Shown here: piece after piece, positions 47,167 to 55,481 of the stretch | Position numbering within the stretch: position 1 is the stretch's first letter | How the letters are laid out: every line of letters starts with the position of its first letter | Source: a bacterium | Lineage (GTDB): Bacteria > Pseudomonadota > Alphaproteobacteria > Rhizobiales > Aestuariivirgaceae | DNA length: 64,000 nucleotides | Direction: 5' to 3' | NCBI GenBank assembly: GCA_022842165.1 | Contig: JALHQC010000007.1 | Location: 1 to 64,000, forward strand | Program-made: the position numbers and the translations under genes | The notes under the pieces: generated by a model | Database searches by the model: none | What the model was told of the DNA's origin: nothing | What the model saw: only the letters and a program-made list of their open reading frames with translations

Positions 47167-48045
47167 ATGAAGATCGAAGTTCTGGTCGATGTGAAGACGA
47201 CGCTGGGCGAGGGCCCCTTGTGGGACGTCGAGCAGCAGCGCCTCTACTGGATCGATGCGTCCGGCATGCGGGTCTTCCGCGCCACCGCCGGCGGCACCGA
47301 GATCCGCGCCTGGGACATTCCCTCCCGCGTCGGCTCGATCGCCATCAGAAAGGACGGCAGGGGCGCCATCTGCTCGCTCGCCAAGGGCTTTCACGCGCTC
47401 GACTTCGCAACCGGCGACTCGACGCTGATCGCCGAGATCGAGCCGGAACGCCCCACCAACTGGATCAATGACGGCAAGGTCGACCGCAGGGGCCGCTTCT
47501 TCGCCGGCACCATGGACAGCCAGGAGTCCGGCCCCAACGGCGCGCTCTACCGGCTCGATCCGGATTTCAAGGTCACCAAGGTCGAGTCCGGCATCATCGT
47601 GTCGAATGGCCCGTGCTGGAGCCCGGACGACAAGGTCTTCTACTTCGCCGACTCCTGGTCCGGCGAAATCTGGGCCTATGACTACGACATCGCCCGGGGC
47701 ACGCTCGCCAACCGCCGCACCTTCACCAAGGTGAACACGGCCAATGGCGGCGCGGCGGACGGTTCGACGGTCGATGCCGAAGGCTGCCTGTGGAACGCCA
47801 ATGTCTATGACAGCAGGCTTTACCGCTATACGCCCGACGGCAAGGTCGACCGCGTCATCGAAATGCCGGTAAAGAAGGTAACCTCCGTGATGTTCGGCGG
47901 CCCCAACCTCGATGTGCTCTACGTCACCTCGATGGCGAGGCCTCCGCTGCCGCGCTTCCCCGGCGACGGCGTGTTGCGCGGCAGCCTCTTCGCCATCACC
48001 GGACTTGGCATCAAGGGCATCCCGGAACCCCGCTTCGGGGCATGA
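47167..48045 (+). CDS. SMP-30/gluconolactonase family lactonase, copy 2
   Basis: A 292-residue paralogue of the preceding lactonase, with the same metal ligands: LGEGPLWDV, VSNGPCWS and AADGSTVDAEG. NWINDGKVDRRGRFFAGTMD is present. The two differ enough (for example in the loop around IPSRVGSIAIRKDG) that different lactones or anomers are possible. It is the last gene of the sugar locus. The island attachment site starts about 65 bp after its stop. Confidence 0.9.
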   Translation: MKIEVLVDVKTTLGEGPLWDVEQQRLYWIDASGMRVFRATAGGTEIRAWDIPSRVGSIAIRKDGRGAICSLAKGFHALDFATGDSTLIAEIEPERPTNWINDGKVDRRGRFFAGTMDSQESGPNGALYRLDPDFKVTKVESGIIVSNGPCWSPDDKVFYFADSWSGEIWAYDYDIARGTLANRRTFTKVNTANGGAADGSTVDAEGCLWNANVYDSRLYRYTPDGKVDRVIEMPVKKVTSVMFGGPNLDVLYVTSMARPPLPRFPGDGVLRGSLFAITGLGIKGIPEPRFGA

Positions 48046-48326
48046 CGCCAACAAGGCCCAAGCACCGGCGCCGTGGCTTCCGTTATTGAGCATCATTTCA
48101 ATGACTTGATGGCGCACCCGACAGGATTCGAACCTGTGACCTCTGCCTTCGGAGAGCTAAAGACAGAGCATTCTTGACATTCCTGTAAATTCCCCAAGAA
48201 GCCAAAAAGACCTAATAGTGCGGGTTTATGCTGTATCCATGAGCGCCAACGTTCCTTGCGTTTCTGTCTTGCGTGATTACTATGTGCTTCTTCCGATAGG
48301 AAGTAATCACAGAGGCCGGGATTGCC
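48046..48326. other. Intergenic region at the island boundary
   Basis: A 281-bp stretch without a gene. It holds the tRNA-Arg 3' remnant (48110-48154) and then AT-rich DNA with promoter-like character ahead of the integrase. Base composition drops visibly from the GC-rich sugar locus to the right of the remnant. Confidence 0.7.
48110..48154 (-). repeat. tRNA-Arg(CCG) 3' remnant, island attachment site
   Basis: On the minus strand these 45 nt read from the anticodon loop (CTCCGAA) through the variable region, T-arm (ACAGG-TTCGAAT-CCTGT) and acceptor 3' strand to an encoded CCA. No D-arm or 5' acceptor strand follows upstream. It therefore is the duplicated 3' end left when a tyrosine integrase inserts DNA into a tRNA gene. 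Confidence 0.85.
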
Positions 48327-49559
48327 ATGCCGAAAGTAAGAATAATCAAGACGGTTGTCGATTCTGCAAAGCCAAGGTCTGCTGACTGGTTTCTTTGGGA
48401 CAGTGAATTAATAGGATTTGGGCTCAAAATATCGGAGGGCGGCCGCAAAAGCTATGTTTGCCAGTACAGAACGGCGGGGGGCCGTTCAGGAGTCACAAGG
48501 CGGTTGACAATAGGTCCACACGGATCGCCATGGACAGTGGAAACTGCCCGATCTGAGGCGAAGAGAATTCTTGGGAGGGCAGCTAACGGTCAAGACCCCG
48601 CGCAAGAGAAGCAAGCCGTCAGGAAGCGACTATCAGTTACCGAACTCTGCGATCTATATGTTCAACATGGATGTGGAACGAAAAAAGCCAGCACCTTGGC
48701 GACCGACCGAGGTCGGATAGAGCGTCATATTAAACCATTGATTGGGAAATTAAAGGTGCCAGATGTTACAAGGGCGGAAATCAAACGATTCTTGCAGGAC
48801 GTTGCTGAAGGCAAGACGGCCACTGACATCAAGACTGGTAAGCGCGGTCGCGCTATAGTACGTGGCGGTCAAGGTACGGCGACTCGAACTGTAGGACTTC
48901 TCGGCGGTATTTTTTCTTACGCAGTCGACTGCGATTTGATCAAATTTAGTCCCGTCATTGGAGTGAAGAGGTATACCGACAAAAGGGGCACCAGGTATCT
49001 CAACGAACAGGAATTGTTCGCTTTAGGTGCCGCTCTCCGAAGAGCTGAGATTGAAGGTGAAAACCCTTCAGCGTTGGCTATCCTCAAGCTACTTGTTTTC
49101 ACTGGTGCGCGCAAAGGTGAGATCGAGCAATTGACTTGGCATGAAGTGGACTTTTCTACGGGGTATTTGAACCTCATAGACTCCAAGACTGGACAGAAAG
49201 CGATTCCACTCAATACCGGGGCCATGCAAGTGCTGCGAAATCAGTGCCGGATCGAAGGAAACAAGTATGTCTTCCCAGCTTATCGTGGTGACGGACACTA
49301 CGAGGGAACTCCCAAAGTCTGGCAGCGTCTTCGACTTCTGACTAATCTCGCTAACGTACGTCTCCACGATCTCCGCCATAGCTTCGCCAGCGTTGCTGTT
49401 TCTAATGGGGCAAGTCTACCAATCATCGGTGCATTGCTTGGTCATGCTCACGCTGCCACGACCCAACGTTATGCTCATTTAAGCGACGATCCTCTACGAG
49501 CAACTAGCGAAGCTGTAGGAAATCATATTACGGCGATCATGGAAGGGACTAAAGAATAA
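48327..49559 (+). CDS. int: Tyrosine integrase of a tRNA-targeting island
   Basis: A 410-residue P4-type integrase. It has an N-terminal arm-binding domain (about 1-95, ELIGFGLKISEGGRKSYVCQYR), a core-binding SAM-like domain and a catalytic domain. The catalytic residues are Arg in TGARKGEIEQL, HDLRH, GH in LLGHAHAATTQ and nucleophile Tyr in QRYAHLSDD. All are intact. The gene begins 172 bp from the tRNA remnant and its codon use is more AT-rich than the core genes. It should catalyse insertion at tRNA-Arg. Confidence 0.95.
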   Translation: MPKVRIIKTVVDSAKPRSADWFLWDSELIGFGLKISEGGRKSYVCQYRTAGGRSGVTRRLTIGPHGSPWTVETARSEAKRILGRAANGQDPAQEKQAVRKRLSVTELCDLYVQHGCGTKKASTLATDRGRIERHIKPLIGKLKVPDVTRAEIKRFLQDVAEGKTATDIKTGKRGRAIVRGGQGTATRTVGLLGGIFSYAVDCDLIKFSPVIGVKRYTDKRGTRYLNEQELFALGAALRRAEIEGENPSALAILKLLVFTGARKGEIEQLTWHEVDFSTGYLNLIDSKTGQKAIPLNTGAMQVLRNQCRIEGNKYVFPAYRGDGHYEGTPKVWQRLRLLTNLANVRLHDLRHSFASVAVSNGASLPIIGALLGHAHAATTQRYAHLSDDPLRATSEAVGNHITAIMEGTKE

Positions 49560-49632
49560 CAAGTGCTCATTATTATAATAAAGAGCATCCGGAAAGCCTG
49601 ACGAGTTTGGAAATCATGTAAACGTAGCAGGA

Positions 49633-50325
49633 ATGCTAATGCGTCACAGTACGAAACCACCACTCGGTGCAAATGACGAAGAGCTCTACGAGTTTGAAAA
49701 CCTTGCCGATGAGTTTGAGAACCAGCAGACGTTGGAAAAATACTTAGAACTGCGGCAACAGTTCCCCTCTGGTGATATATCACTGGATCGATTTTCCGAC
49801 CTATTGACGCTCACGAATGTCGATGACGAGCTGCATCGTCATGATATATTCTACGGCGACATTAGTAGGGCGGCAGGAGGTGATGCCAGTGCAATGGATC
49901 GATGCGCAGTGTCAATTATCAAGGCGCTCTGCATTCGGCGGAACATTGAACTGACTGGCAAAACCCATGTCACAAGTCGTGATCTTGCCATTTCGGACGA
50001 GCTAATAAATTTCAGCCTCGCGATTATACTCGAATCGTCAGCAAGGCATCAAACAGCATTGCCAACATCTGTGGCACTTTTAATTCGCGAACACTATCTT
50101 GGCGGCCCGCATACTAAACGATTCCAAAAACATGAGGCCAGAATAGATCGCGCTGAGGCTGTTTGGATCGGCTCTGAAATCAAGAAATCCGAAAAGGTTC
50201 CTACGTTTCGGGGAATTGCGAAGAAGATGGGTGTGGCGCCGAGCACCGTGAGTCGATGGTTTCCTGGTAATGAATTGGCAATTGCTATTGAAAGACATGA
50301 CAATATGTGGGCTGATCGTTCTTAG
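49633..50325 (+). CDS. Hypothetical protein with C-terminal HTH
   Basis: A 230-residue protein without a recognised family. The N-terminal half is acidic (EELYEFENLADEFEN). The C-terminus has a clear helix-turn-helix (FRGIAKKMGVAPSTVSRWFPGNEL), so it probably binds DNA. Two ATGs (49633, 49639) are close together. The stop TAG lies within the CTTAG target duplication of an IS5-family element, so the reading frame was not changed by insertion. It is AT-rich like the integrase and may regulate island genes. Confidence 0.6.
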   Translation: MLMRHSTKPPLGANDEELYEFENLADEFENQQTLEKYLELRQQFPSGDISLDRFSDLLTLTNVDDELHRHDIFYGDISRAAGGDASAMDRCAVSIIKALCIRRNIELTGKTHVTSRDLAISDELINFSLAIILESSARHQTALPTSVALLIREHYLGGPHTKRFQKHEARIDRAEAVWIGSEIKKSEKVPTFRGIAKKMGVAPSTVSRWFPGNELAIAIERHDNMWADRS

Positions 50326-50407
50326 TGTCCATCCGGGATGTTTTCGAATCGCATGAATCGGTAATGATTTTCAGCGGACGGCGTGGTTTGGCGAGGAGTG
50401 AGCCGCC

Positions 50408-50869
50408 ATGTGGACGAGTGAGAACCGGCAACGTTACGAGCGCAGGGCAATGCGCTATCCGAGCGATTTGAAGGATGAGGAGTTCGCGCTTGTGGAGCCG
50501 CTGATCCCGCCTGCCAAGCGCGGTGGACGGCGGCGCGGGGTTGATATTCATGAGGTTTTGAACGGGCTTCTCTACGTGTTGTCGACGGGCTGCCAGTGGG
50601 CGGCGTTGCCCAAGGACCTGCCGCCGAAGAGCACGGTGTATGACTACTTTGATCTGTGGAGCTGGGACGGCACGCTGGCGCGCATCCATGATGCGCTCTA
50701 CGTGGCTTGCCGGGAACAAGGCGGGCGCGAGGTCTCGCCTACGGCGGCGATTATCGATAGCCAAAGCGTGAAAGGCGCCGAAAAAGGGGGGTCCGCGTGG
50801 ACCCCGGTGGCTATGATGCAGGCAAGAAGATCAAGGGCAAGAAACGCCATGTCCTGGTCGATACGTTAG
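50408..50869 (+). CDS. IS5-family transposase, first frame (OrfA)
   Basis: A 153-residue product of the first transposase frame. It contains the DUF4096-type N-terminal domain (YPSDLKDEEFALVEPLIPP, GCQWAALPKDLPPKSTVYDYF) and the first catalytic Asp in AAIIDSQSVKGAEKGG. After the A5G6 tract at 50781-50791 the frame reads nonsense. A -1 shift there joins it to the second frame, giving a full DDE transposase. Confidence 0.85.
   Translation: MWTSENRQRYERRAMRYPSDLKDEEFALVEPLIPPAKRGGRRRGVDIHEVLNGLLYVLSTGCQWAALPKDLPPKSTVYDYFDLWSWDGTLARIHDALYVACREQGGREVSPTAAIIDSQSVKGAEKGGSAWTPVAMMQARRSRARNAMSWSIR
50781..50791 (+). other. Slippery A5G6 tract, probable -1 frameshift site
   Basis: AAAAAGGGGGG lies exactly where family similarity leaves the first frame (AEKGG) and resumes in the -1 frame (VRVDPGGYDAGKK). 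Programmed frameshifting is usual in this IS group. A simple mutation is the alternative. Confidence 0.6.
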
Positions 50870-51246
50870 GCCTTCTGCTCGACGCCATCGTGCATCCCGC
50901 CGATATCCAGGACCGTGATGGCGGCGCTTTGTTGCTCGCCACGCTGTTCGGGCGCTGGGCATTCCTGGAAAAGCTTTTCGCTGACGGCGGCTATGCCGGC
51001 CCCCGGTTCCAGATCGCAGCGCGGAAGGCCGTCGCCAAACTCAAAGTCGAAATCGTCAAGCGTTCGGACATCGCCAAGGGCTTCGAGGTGTTGCCCAAAC
51101 GCTGGATCGTTGAGCGCACCATCGCTTGGCTCTGCCGCTGCCGGACGCTCGCCAAAGACCTCGAGTGCCTGACGCAAAAAGCACTCGCATTCCTGCGCCT
51201 CGCTTCAATCCGCTTCATGCTCCGCAAGCTATGCAATCCGCGGTGA
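50797..51246 (+). CDS. IS5-family transposase, second frame (OrfB)
   Basis: A 149-residue frame holding the rest of the DDE domain. The second Asp is in FADGGYAGPRF and the Glu is in RWIVERTIAWL, with the Y-2-R-3-E-6-K-like spacing modified. DAGKKIKGKKRHVLVDTLGLL is the conserved block after the first Asp. It is probably translated only as a frameshift fusion with the first frame. Confidence 0.85.
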   Translation: MDPGGYDAGKKIKGKKRHVLVDTLGLLLDAIVHPADIQDRDGGALLLATLFGRWAFLEKLFADGGYAGPRFQIAARKAVAKLKVEIVKRSDIAKGFEVLPKRWIVERTIAWLCRCRTLAKDLECLTQKALAFLRLASIRFMLRKLCNPR

Positions 51247-51372
51247 ACTTCCCGGATGGACTCTTAGGAAGTCACTGTTGCAGCAAGTTTGTGATGCGCA
51301 ACATTGGCTCTGCGGCCTAGGGATTGTTCATTGTCCGGTATGGTCCGGAGTGAGCAAGATTGGTCCTTAGCA

Positions 51373-51618
51373 ATGACAGAGTTTCCGAAAACAGTGTCTG
51401 CTCAGCAAGCAGCGCAAATAGTTGGCCTTTCCCCCAGTACTCTCGCAAAACTTCGACTTAGCGGCAGAGGGCCACTTTACTGCAAGCTTGGGCGTCGCGT
51501 CCTGTACCTCCAAAACGATATTGCCAAATGGCTCATTGAATGCCGCCGCACTTCGACTTCGGGTGACCAACACTCGCATTTATTAGGAAATGGCGCACGA
51601 AGCCAGAAGAGCGAGTGA
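51373..51618 (+). CDS. Excisionase-like HTH protein 1
   Basis: An 81-residue protein with a MerR/excisionase-type winged helix: VSAQQAAQIVGLSPSTLAKLRLSGRGPLYCKLGRRVLYLQNDIAKWL. Start taken at the ATG at 51373 (MTEFPKTVSA). A second protein of the same type starts 3 bp after its stop. Such small proteins usually direct or control a recombinase, and two tandem recombinase genes follow. Confidence 0.72.
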   Translation: MTEFPKTVSAQQAAQIVGLSPSTLAKLRLSGRGPLYCKLGRRVLYLQNDIAKWLIECRRTSTSGDQHSHLLGNGARSQKSE

Positions 51619-51621
51619 ATT

Positions 51622-51900
51622 ATGAAAAGTCCGAAATTGATGACGGCAGACGTTCCGAAATTCTATTCCATTTCAGACATTGCCACTTTACTAAACGTTA
51701 ATGAACGCACTGTGCGGCGTTGGATTGGGCGCGGAAGGCTTCAGTCCCATCGCCTTGGCAACTTGGTGCGTATCAGCGATGAAGCTTTCAATAGGTTTAT
51801 TACCGAGGCTGAAGTCCCGAATGTTGCCGCTCAGAAAATGGCCGGGAATTATCAAGTTAAATCAGTGATGCCGAAACGTCTCGGGAAGACCCGCCGTTAG
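51622..51900 (+). CDS. Excisionase-like HTH protein 2
   Basis: A 92-residue protein with an excisionase-family HTH: YSISDIATLLNVNERTVRRWIGRGRLQSHRLGNLVRISDEAFNRFI. The C-terminus is basic (MPKRLGKTRR). It lies 97 bp ahead of the large recombinase gene. With protein 1 it makes an unusual pair of DNA-bending factors in one operon. Confidence 0.75.
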   Translation: MKSPKLMTADVPKFYSISDIATLLNVNERTVRRWIGRGRLQSHRLGNLVRISDEAFNRFITEAEVPNVAAQKMAGNYQVKSVMPKRLGKTRR

Positions 51901-51997
51901 ACAATATCCCATTGTGCTACGAAGGGTCTTCCCGTTTGTCCGTGCCTGTCACTTGTTGTCCTGCGCCGTCATCCCATGTCCACAAAAGGAGCCTGAA

Positions 51998-53836
51998 ATG
52001 CTGCAGCTTGTTGCCCGTACCGGCGCGCCGGTTGACGTGTCAAAGACACTGGCCGACGTCATCCTGGCTATCGATAATATTCAGCACCTCTCCAAAGGCC
52101 GCCGCTGCGACCTCAAAACCGCGTGCCGTACGATAGCACGGATCATGGACCGCCCACCGTCGGGCATCGCAGTCGATCTCGGTATGATCCGGGAGGCACT
52201 CGAAGGCACAATACCGGCACAGCATGGACTGACGGAGAAACGCTGGTCTTCGATCCGCTCGGACTTTGTGGGCGCCCTGCGCCTCACAGGAATCGCCGAA
52301 CCCCTGGCGACTTCGAAGGCGGTCCTGTCGGACGGGTGGAGTGCCTTTCTAGCTAAAGTGAAAAGTCGTGACTACATGATAGGCCTGTCGCGCTTCGCCC
52401 GGTTCTGCAGCCTGAAGGGCATCGAACCGGAGAAAGTGAATGACTGTGTGATGCAATCATTTGCAACGGCGCTGACGGAGACAACACTCGTCAGCAAGCC
52501 TGGCTACATCTTACGAAAGACCGCCCGGTGCTGGAATGCCACGCGGGGTGTTGGCGACAATGAGATCGGGGCGGCTCTGACCGTGCAATCCAACCGTCCG
52601 CCCCTGAAACGCGTGCCGGTGTCCGCGATGCCGGAGAGCTTTCGCAACGATCTTGAAGCTTGGCTCAGGAGCCTTGAGGCGAGTGATCCGTTTGCCGCCG
52701 ATGCCCGCGAAAAGCCGCTGAGGCCTGTGACCATCTCAGGCTACCGCGATCGGGTGATCTCGGCTGTGGCTGCCGCTGTCGGCGGGGAAGTTGACCTCCA
52801 CAGCATCAAGTCTTTGCATCGCTTGGTAGAACCCAATGTGTTCAAGGCTATTCTCAGCCACCGCCACAGGATGTCAGAGGGCAAGCCTGGGCCCCAGACT
52901 CAGGGGATCGCCACCGTCCTGCTGATCCTTGCGAAAACCTGGTGCCAAGTGCCAGAGCCCCAAATCAAAGTTTTGCAAGAGATCCGCAGCAAGCTCCCCG
53001 CGCTGAAACAGGGCATGGTCGAGAAAAATCGCAGGCTTCTTGATGCTTTCGAGGATCCGCGACAATTGTCACGCTTCCTGGCCATCCCCAGCCAGCTCTG
53101 GCGCAAGGCGAAGAGCCAGAACACACGGCCTGATCGTCGCCTTGTTGCAGCCCAGCTCTCGCTGCTCATCGACATTGTCACCGTAGTGCCGCTGAGGTTG
53201 AGGAATCTCTCGGCTCTCAACTTCAAGGACAATCTCTCTTGGCCACGTGGGTCCAAGGGACCGGCCTTGCTCTTCGTGCCGGGCGCCGAGATGAAGAACG
53301 GTGAGGACTTCATGGCCGAACTCCCAGCCGAGCTGGCGCAGCGGCTGCTGATCTACCGTACACAGCTGGCACCCAAGGTGCTTGGGCATATGCCTGATGA
53401 CCTGTTTGTCACCCGCCATGGCAAGCGCAAGGCTATGGCACCGATTGCCGTCGAGTTCAAGACGATCGTAAGCCGTGAGTTGGGGATCAAGATGACAATC
53501 CACCAGACTCGACATCTGGCAGCCAAGGTGATCCTTGATGCACATCCAGAAGCATACCCACTGGTCCAGCAGCTGCTCGGCCACAGCAACCTCTCAACCA
53601 CTGTCAAGGCCTACGCCGGCGTCGACACGCGCCGGGCAAGCCGCAGCTATGCCGCCCTTCTCGACACCATGAAATCGACGCCAATAGCCTGTGCGGCTGG
53701 CTTGAAGCGCAGCAGAAGAAAGCTCACGCAGAAAGGTCCCGCGAAAGAGCCAAGTGCCAGCACGAAGGTCCAGTCACAGAACGCCAGCAGTAAAGGCAGA
53801 GGGAAGCCAAAACCCAAAACGAGCAGGGGAGTTTAG
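51998..53836 (+). CDS. Large tyrosine recombinase (first of a tandem pair)
   Basis: A 612-residue site-specific recombinase. The catalytic domain is C-terminal: Arg in VVPLRLRNLSAL, HQTRH, GH in LLGHSNLSTTV and Tyr in KAYAGVDTRR, all intact. The N-terminal 350 residues have no obvious similarity, apart from a probable core-binding helical domain. A basic tail (KRSRRKLTQKG and KGRGKPKPKTSRG) may bind DNA. The ATG at 51998 follows AAAGGAG. The next recombinase gene starts 3 bp after its stop. Confidence 0.85.
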   Translation: MLQLVARTGAPVDVSKTLADVILAIDNIQHLSKGRRCDLKTACRTIARIMDRPPSGIAVDLGMIREALEGTIPAQHGLTEKRWSSIRSDFVGALRLTGIAEPLATSKAVLSDGWSAFLAKVKSRDYMIGLSRFARFCSLKGIEPEKVNDCVMQSFATALTETTLVSKPGYILRKTARCWNATRGVGDNEIGAALTVQSNRPPLKRVPVSAMPESFRNDLEAWLRSLEASDPFAADAREKPLRPVTISGYRDRVISAVAAAVGGEVDLHSIKSLHRLVEPNVFKAILSHRHRMSEGKPGPQTQGIATVLLILAKTWCQVPEPQIKVLQEIRSKLPALKQGMVEKNRRLLDAFEDPRQLSRFLAIPSQLWRKAKSQNTRPDRRLVAAQLSLLIDIVTVVPLRLRNLSALNFKDNLSWPRGSKGPALLFVPGAEMKNGEDFMAELPAELAQRLLIYRTQLAPKVLGHMPDDLFVTRHGKRKAMAPIAVEFKTIVSRELGIKMTIHQTRHLAAKVILDAHPEAYPLVQQLLGHSNLSTTVKAYAGVDTRRASRSYAALLDTMKSTPIACAAGLKRSRRKLTQKGPAKEPSASTKVQSQNASSKGRGKPKPKTSRGV

Positions 53837-53839
53837 GCC

Positions 53840-54931
53840 ATGCCCAGCCGCTATATCCCGCGCCCACCACGTCGCCTGTTACATTTGCCCGTCAAGGACT
53901 GGCCTGAGTCCGACAGGTTGGCCTTTGAACGGGCGTTTGCAGATCATTTTGAACTGTTTGATGAGGGCGGGCAGGGGCGGCACTACGCGAAGCGAACTCG
54001 CGTCAGCATCATCTCCAGCTGGCGGCGCTGGCTTGGCTGGATCCAGTCGAGTGACCCCATAGCATTAGACCTGGCACCCGCAGAACGGATCACGCCTGAA
54101 CGAGTCAATGCGTATACAAAGAGTCTGGCAGAGACCAATCGAGCCCTTTCGATTGCCAATGCCATGCACTTCCTTCGCGACGGAGGTCAGCTCGTCGATT
54201 CTTCCAGAGACTGGCAATGGCTGAGCATACTGGAAAGACGTTTCATGGCTCAAGCGGGCTCATCCAGACGTCCGCCAATACCCTTCAACGGACGCCAGCT
54301 TCTCGATCTTGGTCTGGATCTGATGGACAAGGCAGTACGCGAACTCGCAGCTGCCACCGCCATTCCTGGTGTTCACGTCCCGAAGCAGATTGCCATCGAC
54401 CATCGGGATGGGTTGCTGCTGGCGATTCTTGCCGTCTTCCCGCTCCGCCGGTCCAACGTGGAGAGCCTCACCCTTGGCGAGAGCGTGGTCAGGGCCGGAG
54501 GACGCTGGCAGATCCGAATTGGCAGTGACGGCGTCAAGAACGATGAACCGCTCGAAACTACTCTGCCACATACTATCTCAACCCGCCTCGTTGAGCATCT
54601 CGAGCACTTCAGGCCGATGATCTACCAGTCTGACAGGCACCGGGGGCTATGGGCATCAGTCAAGGGCGGACCGGCTTGCGGCCAGGCTCTGTATGAAACC
54701 TTCACCAACAGGATACGCGCTCTCACCGGACACACGGTTCGCCTGCATGATGCGCGCGCCATTGCCGTGACAACATGGGCGATCGAAGACCCCGTGGGTT
54801 CCGCCGCCGCTCGCGATCTTCTCGGCAACCGCGATTCCAGGATCATCGAGAAGCACTATAATCGCGCTGAGGGAATTCAAGCGTCGCGAGTACTAGCAAA
54901 CATCAAACGTAAGTTCTCTTGCCGCCATTAG
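53840..54931 (+). CDS. Second tyrosine recombinase of the pair (variant active site)
   Basis: A 363-residue protein of the tyrosine recombinase fold. The first Arg is in AVFPLRRSNVESL, the HxxR motif is LHDARAIAV and the Tyr is in EKHYNRAEG. The second catalytic His is replaced, LLGNRDSR in place of LLGH, so activity may be reduced or need the partner. It is only 3 bp downstream of the larger recombinase, so they probably work as a complex. The 3' end overlaps an opposed IS21 remnant. Confidence 0.8.
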   Translation: MPSRYIPRPPRRLLHLPVKDWPESDRLAFERAFADHFELFDEGGQGRHYAKRTRVSIISSWRRWLGWIQSSDPIALDLAPAERITPERVNAYTKSLAETNRALSIANAMHFLRDGGQLVDSSRDWQWLSILERRFMAQAGSSRRPPIPFNGRQLLDLGLDLMDKAVRELAAATAIPGVHVPKQIAIDHRDGLLLAILAVFPLRRSNVESLTLGESVVRAGGRWQIRIGSDGVKNDEPLETTLPHTISTRLVEHLEHFRPMIYQSDRHRGLWASVKGGPACGQALYETFTNRIRALTGHTVRLHDARAIAVTTWAIEDPVGSAAARDLLGNRDSRIIEKHYNRAEGIQASRVLANIKRKFSCRH

Positions 54932-55409
54932 GCTCATAGCTCACTGAAGGTTCACTAGAATAATGTTTGCGATCCATCAACGTTGAAGTCTGATGGGCAT
55001 AAGTCAGTTTCTCCAGCACCGCAGTCTCCATGCGCTCCACCACTACCGACGCCATCCCCTGATGGTGGCTCTTGCGAATGGGCGAAAGGTCCTTCAGCCC
55101 CTTGAGCCCATCATAGCCGCCGTCATATCCTGCCCCGCGCAGCTCCTCATAGATCCGCGTCAGGGTTAGCTGTTCACGTGCCGGCTTCGCTGCATTCGCC
55201 AGCAACAGGGCATCCAGCCGCTCGCGCCACGGCCCGATCTTCGGCAAGGGCTGGTGCCCGCGTTCATAGTGGAACTCTGTCGCCCCCGACCGGATGACCT
55301 TGCGCACCACCTTGCGTGACAGACCAAGTTCCCGGCAAATCGCCTTGATCGCTTTGCCCTGCCCGAAGAACGCCCGACGTATCTTGGCAATCGTCTCCAC
55401 CACCAGCAT
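54903..55409 (-). pseudogene. Truncated IS21-family transposase (IstA)
   Basis: The first 90 or so residues match the IstA N-terminus: HTH IKAICRELGLSRKVVRKVIRSGATEFHYERG, then RLDALLLANAAKPAREQLTLTRIYEELRGAGYDGGYD. IstA is normally about 500 residues; here the frame departs after GYDGGYDGLKG and ends at 168. The remaining sequence is not recognised, so the gene is a fragment. No istB gene is present. Confidence 0.75.
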
Positions 55410-55481
55410 CCCAAACCGGCCTCCATCATCACTGGAGGCATTCTGGACCCGCTTGCTACCGGGGTCCCTTTTGGATGCCGA

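Larger units (their letters stand above)
50326..51262 (+). mobile_element. IS5-family insertion sequence (IS427-like), 937 bp
   Basis: The termini TGTCCATCCGGGATGTTT and, on the opposite strand, AGTCCATCCGGGAAGTTC form imperfect 18-bp inverted repeats. The flanks are identical, CTTAG at 50321-50325 and at 51263-51267, a 5-bp target duplication of the CTNAG type. Inside are two overlapping transposase frames. GC content is close to that of the host core. The well-kept ends and duplication suggest a recent insertion. Confidence 0.9.

Noticed and set aside
48110-48200. Functional tRNA-Arg gene
   Set aside because: Only the 3' half is present; no D-arm or 5' acceptor strand can be folded upstream, so it is a remnant.
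49557-49632. Additional small gene between the integrase and the HTH protein
   Set aside because: The gap is short, AT-rich and has no credible start with a ribosome site.
54932-55150. C-terminal part of the IS21 IstA frame as a genuine IstA domain
   Set aside because: Similarity to IstA stops after GYDGGYD; the following residues do not match the DDE region and could derive from another element.
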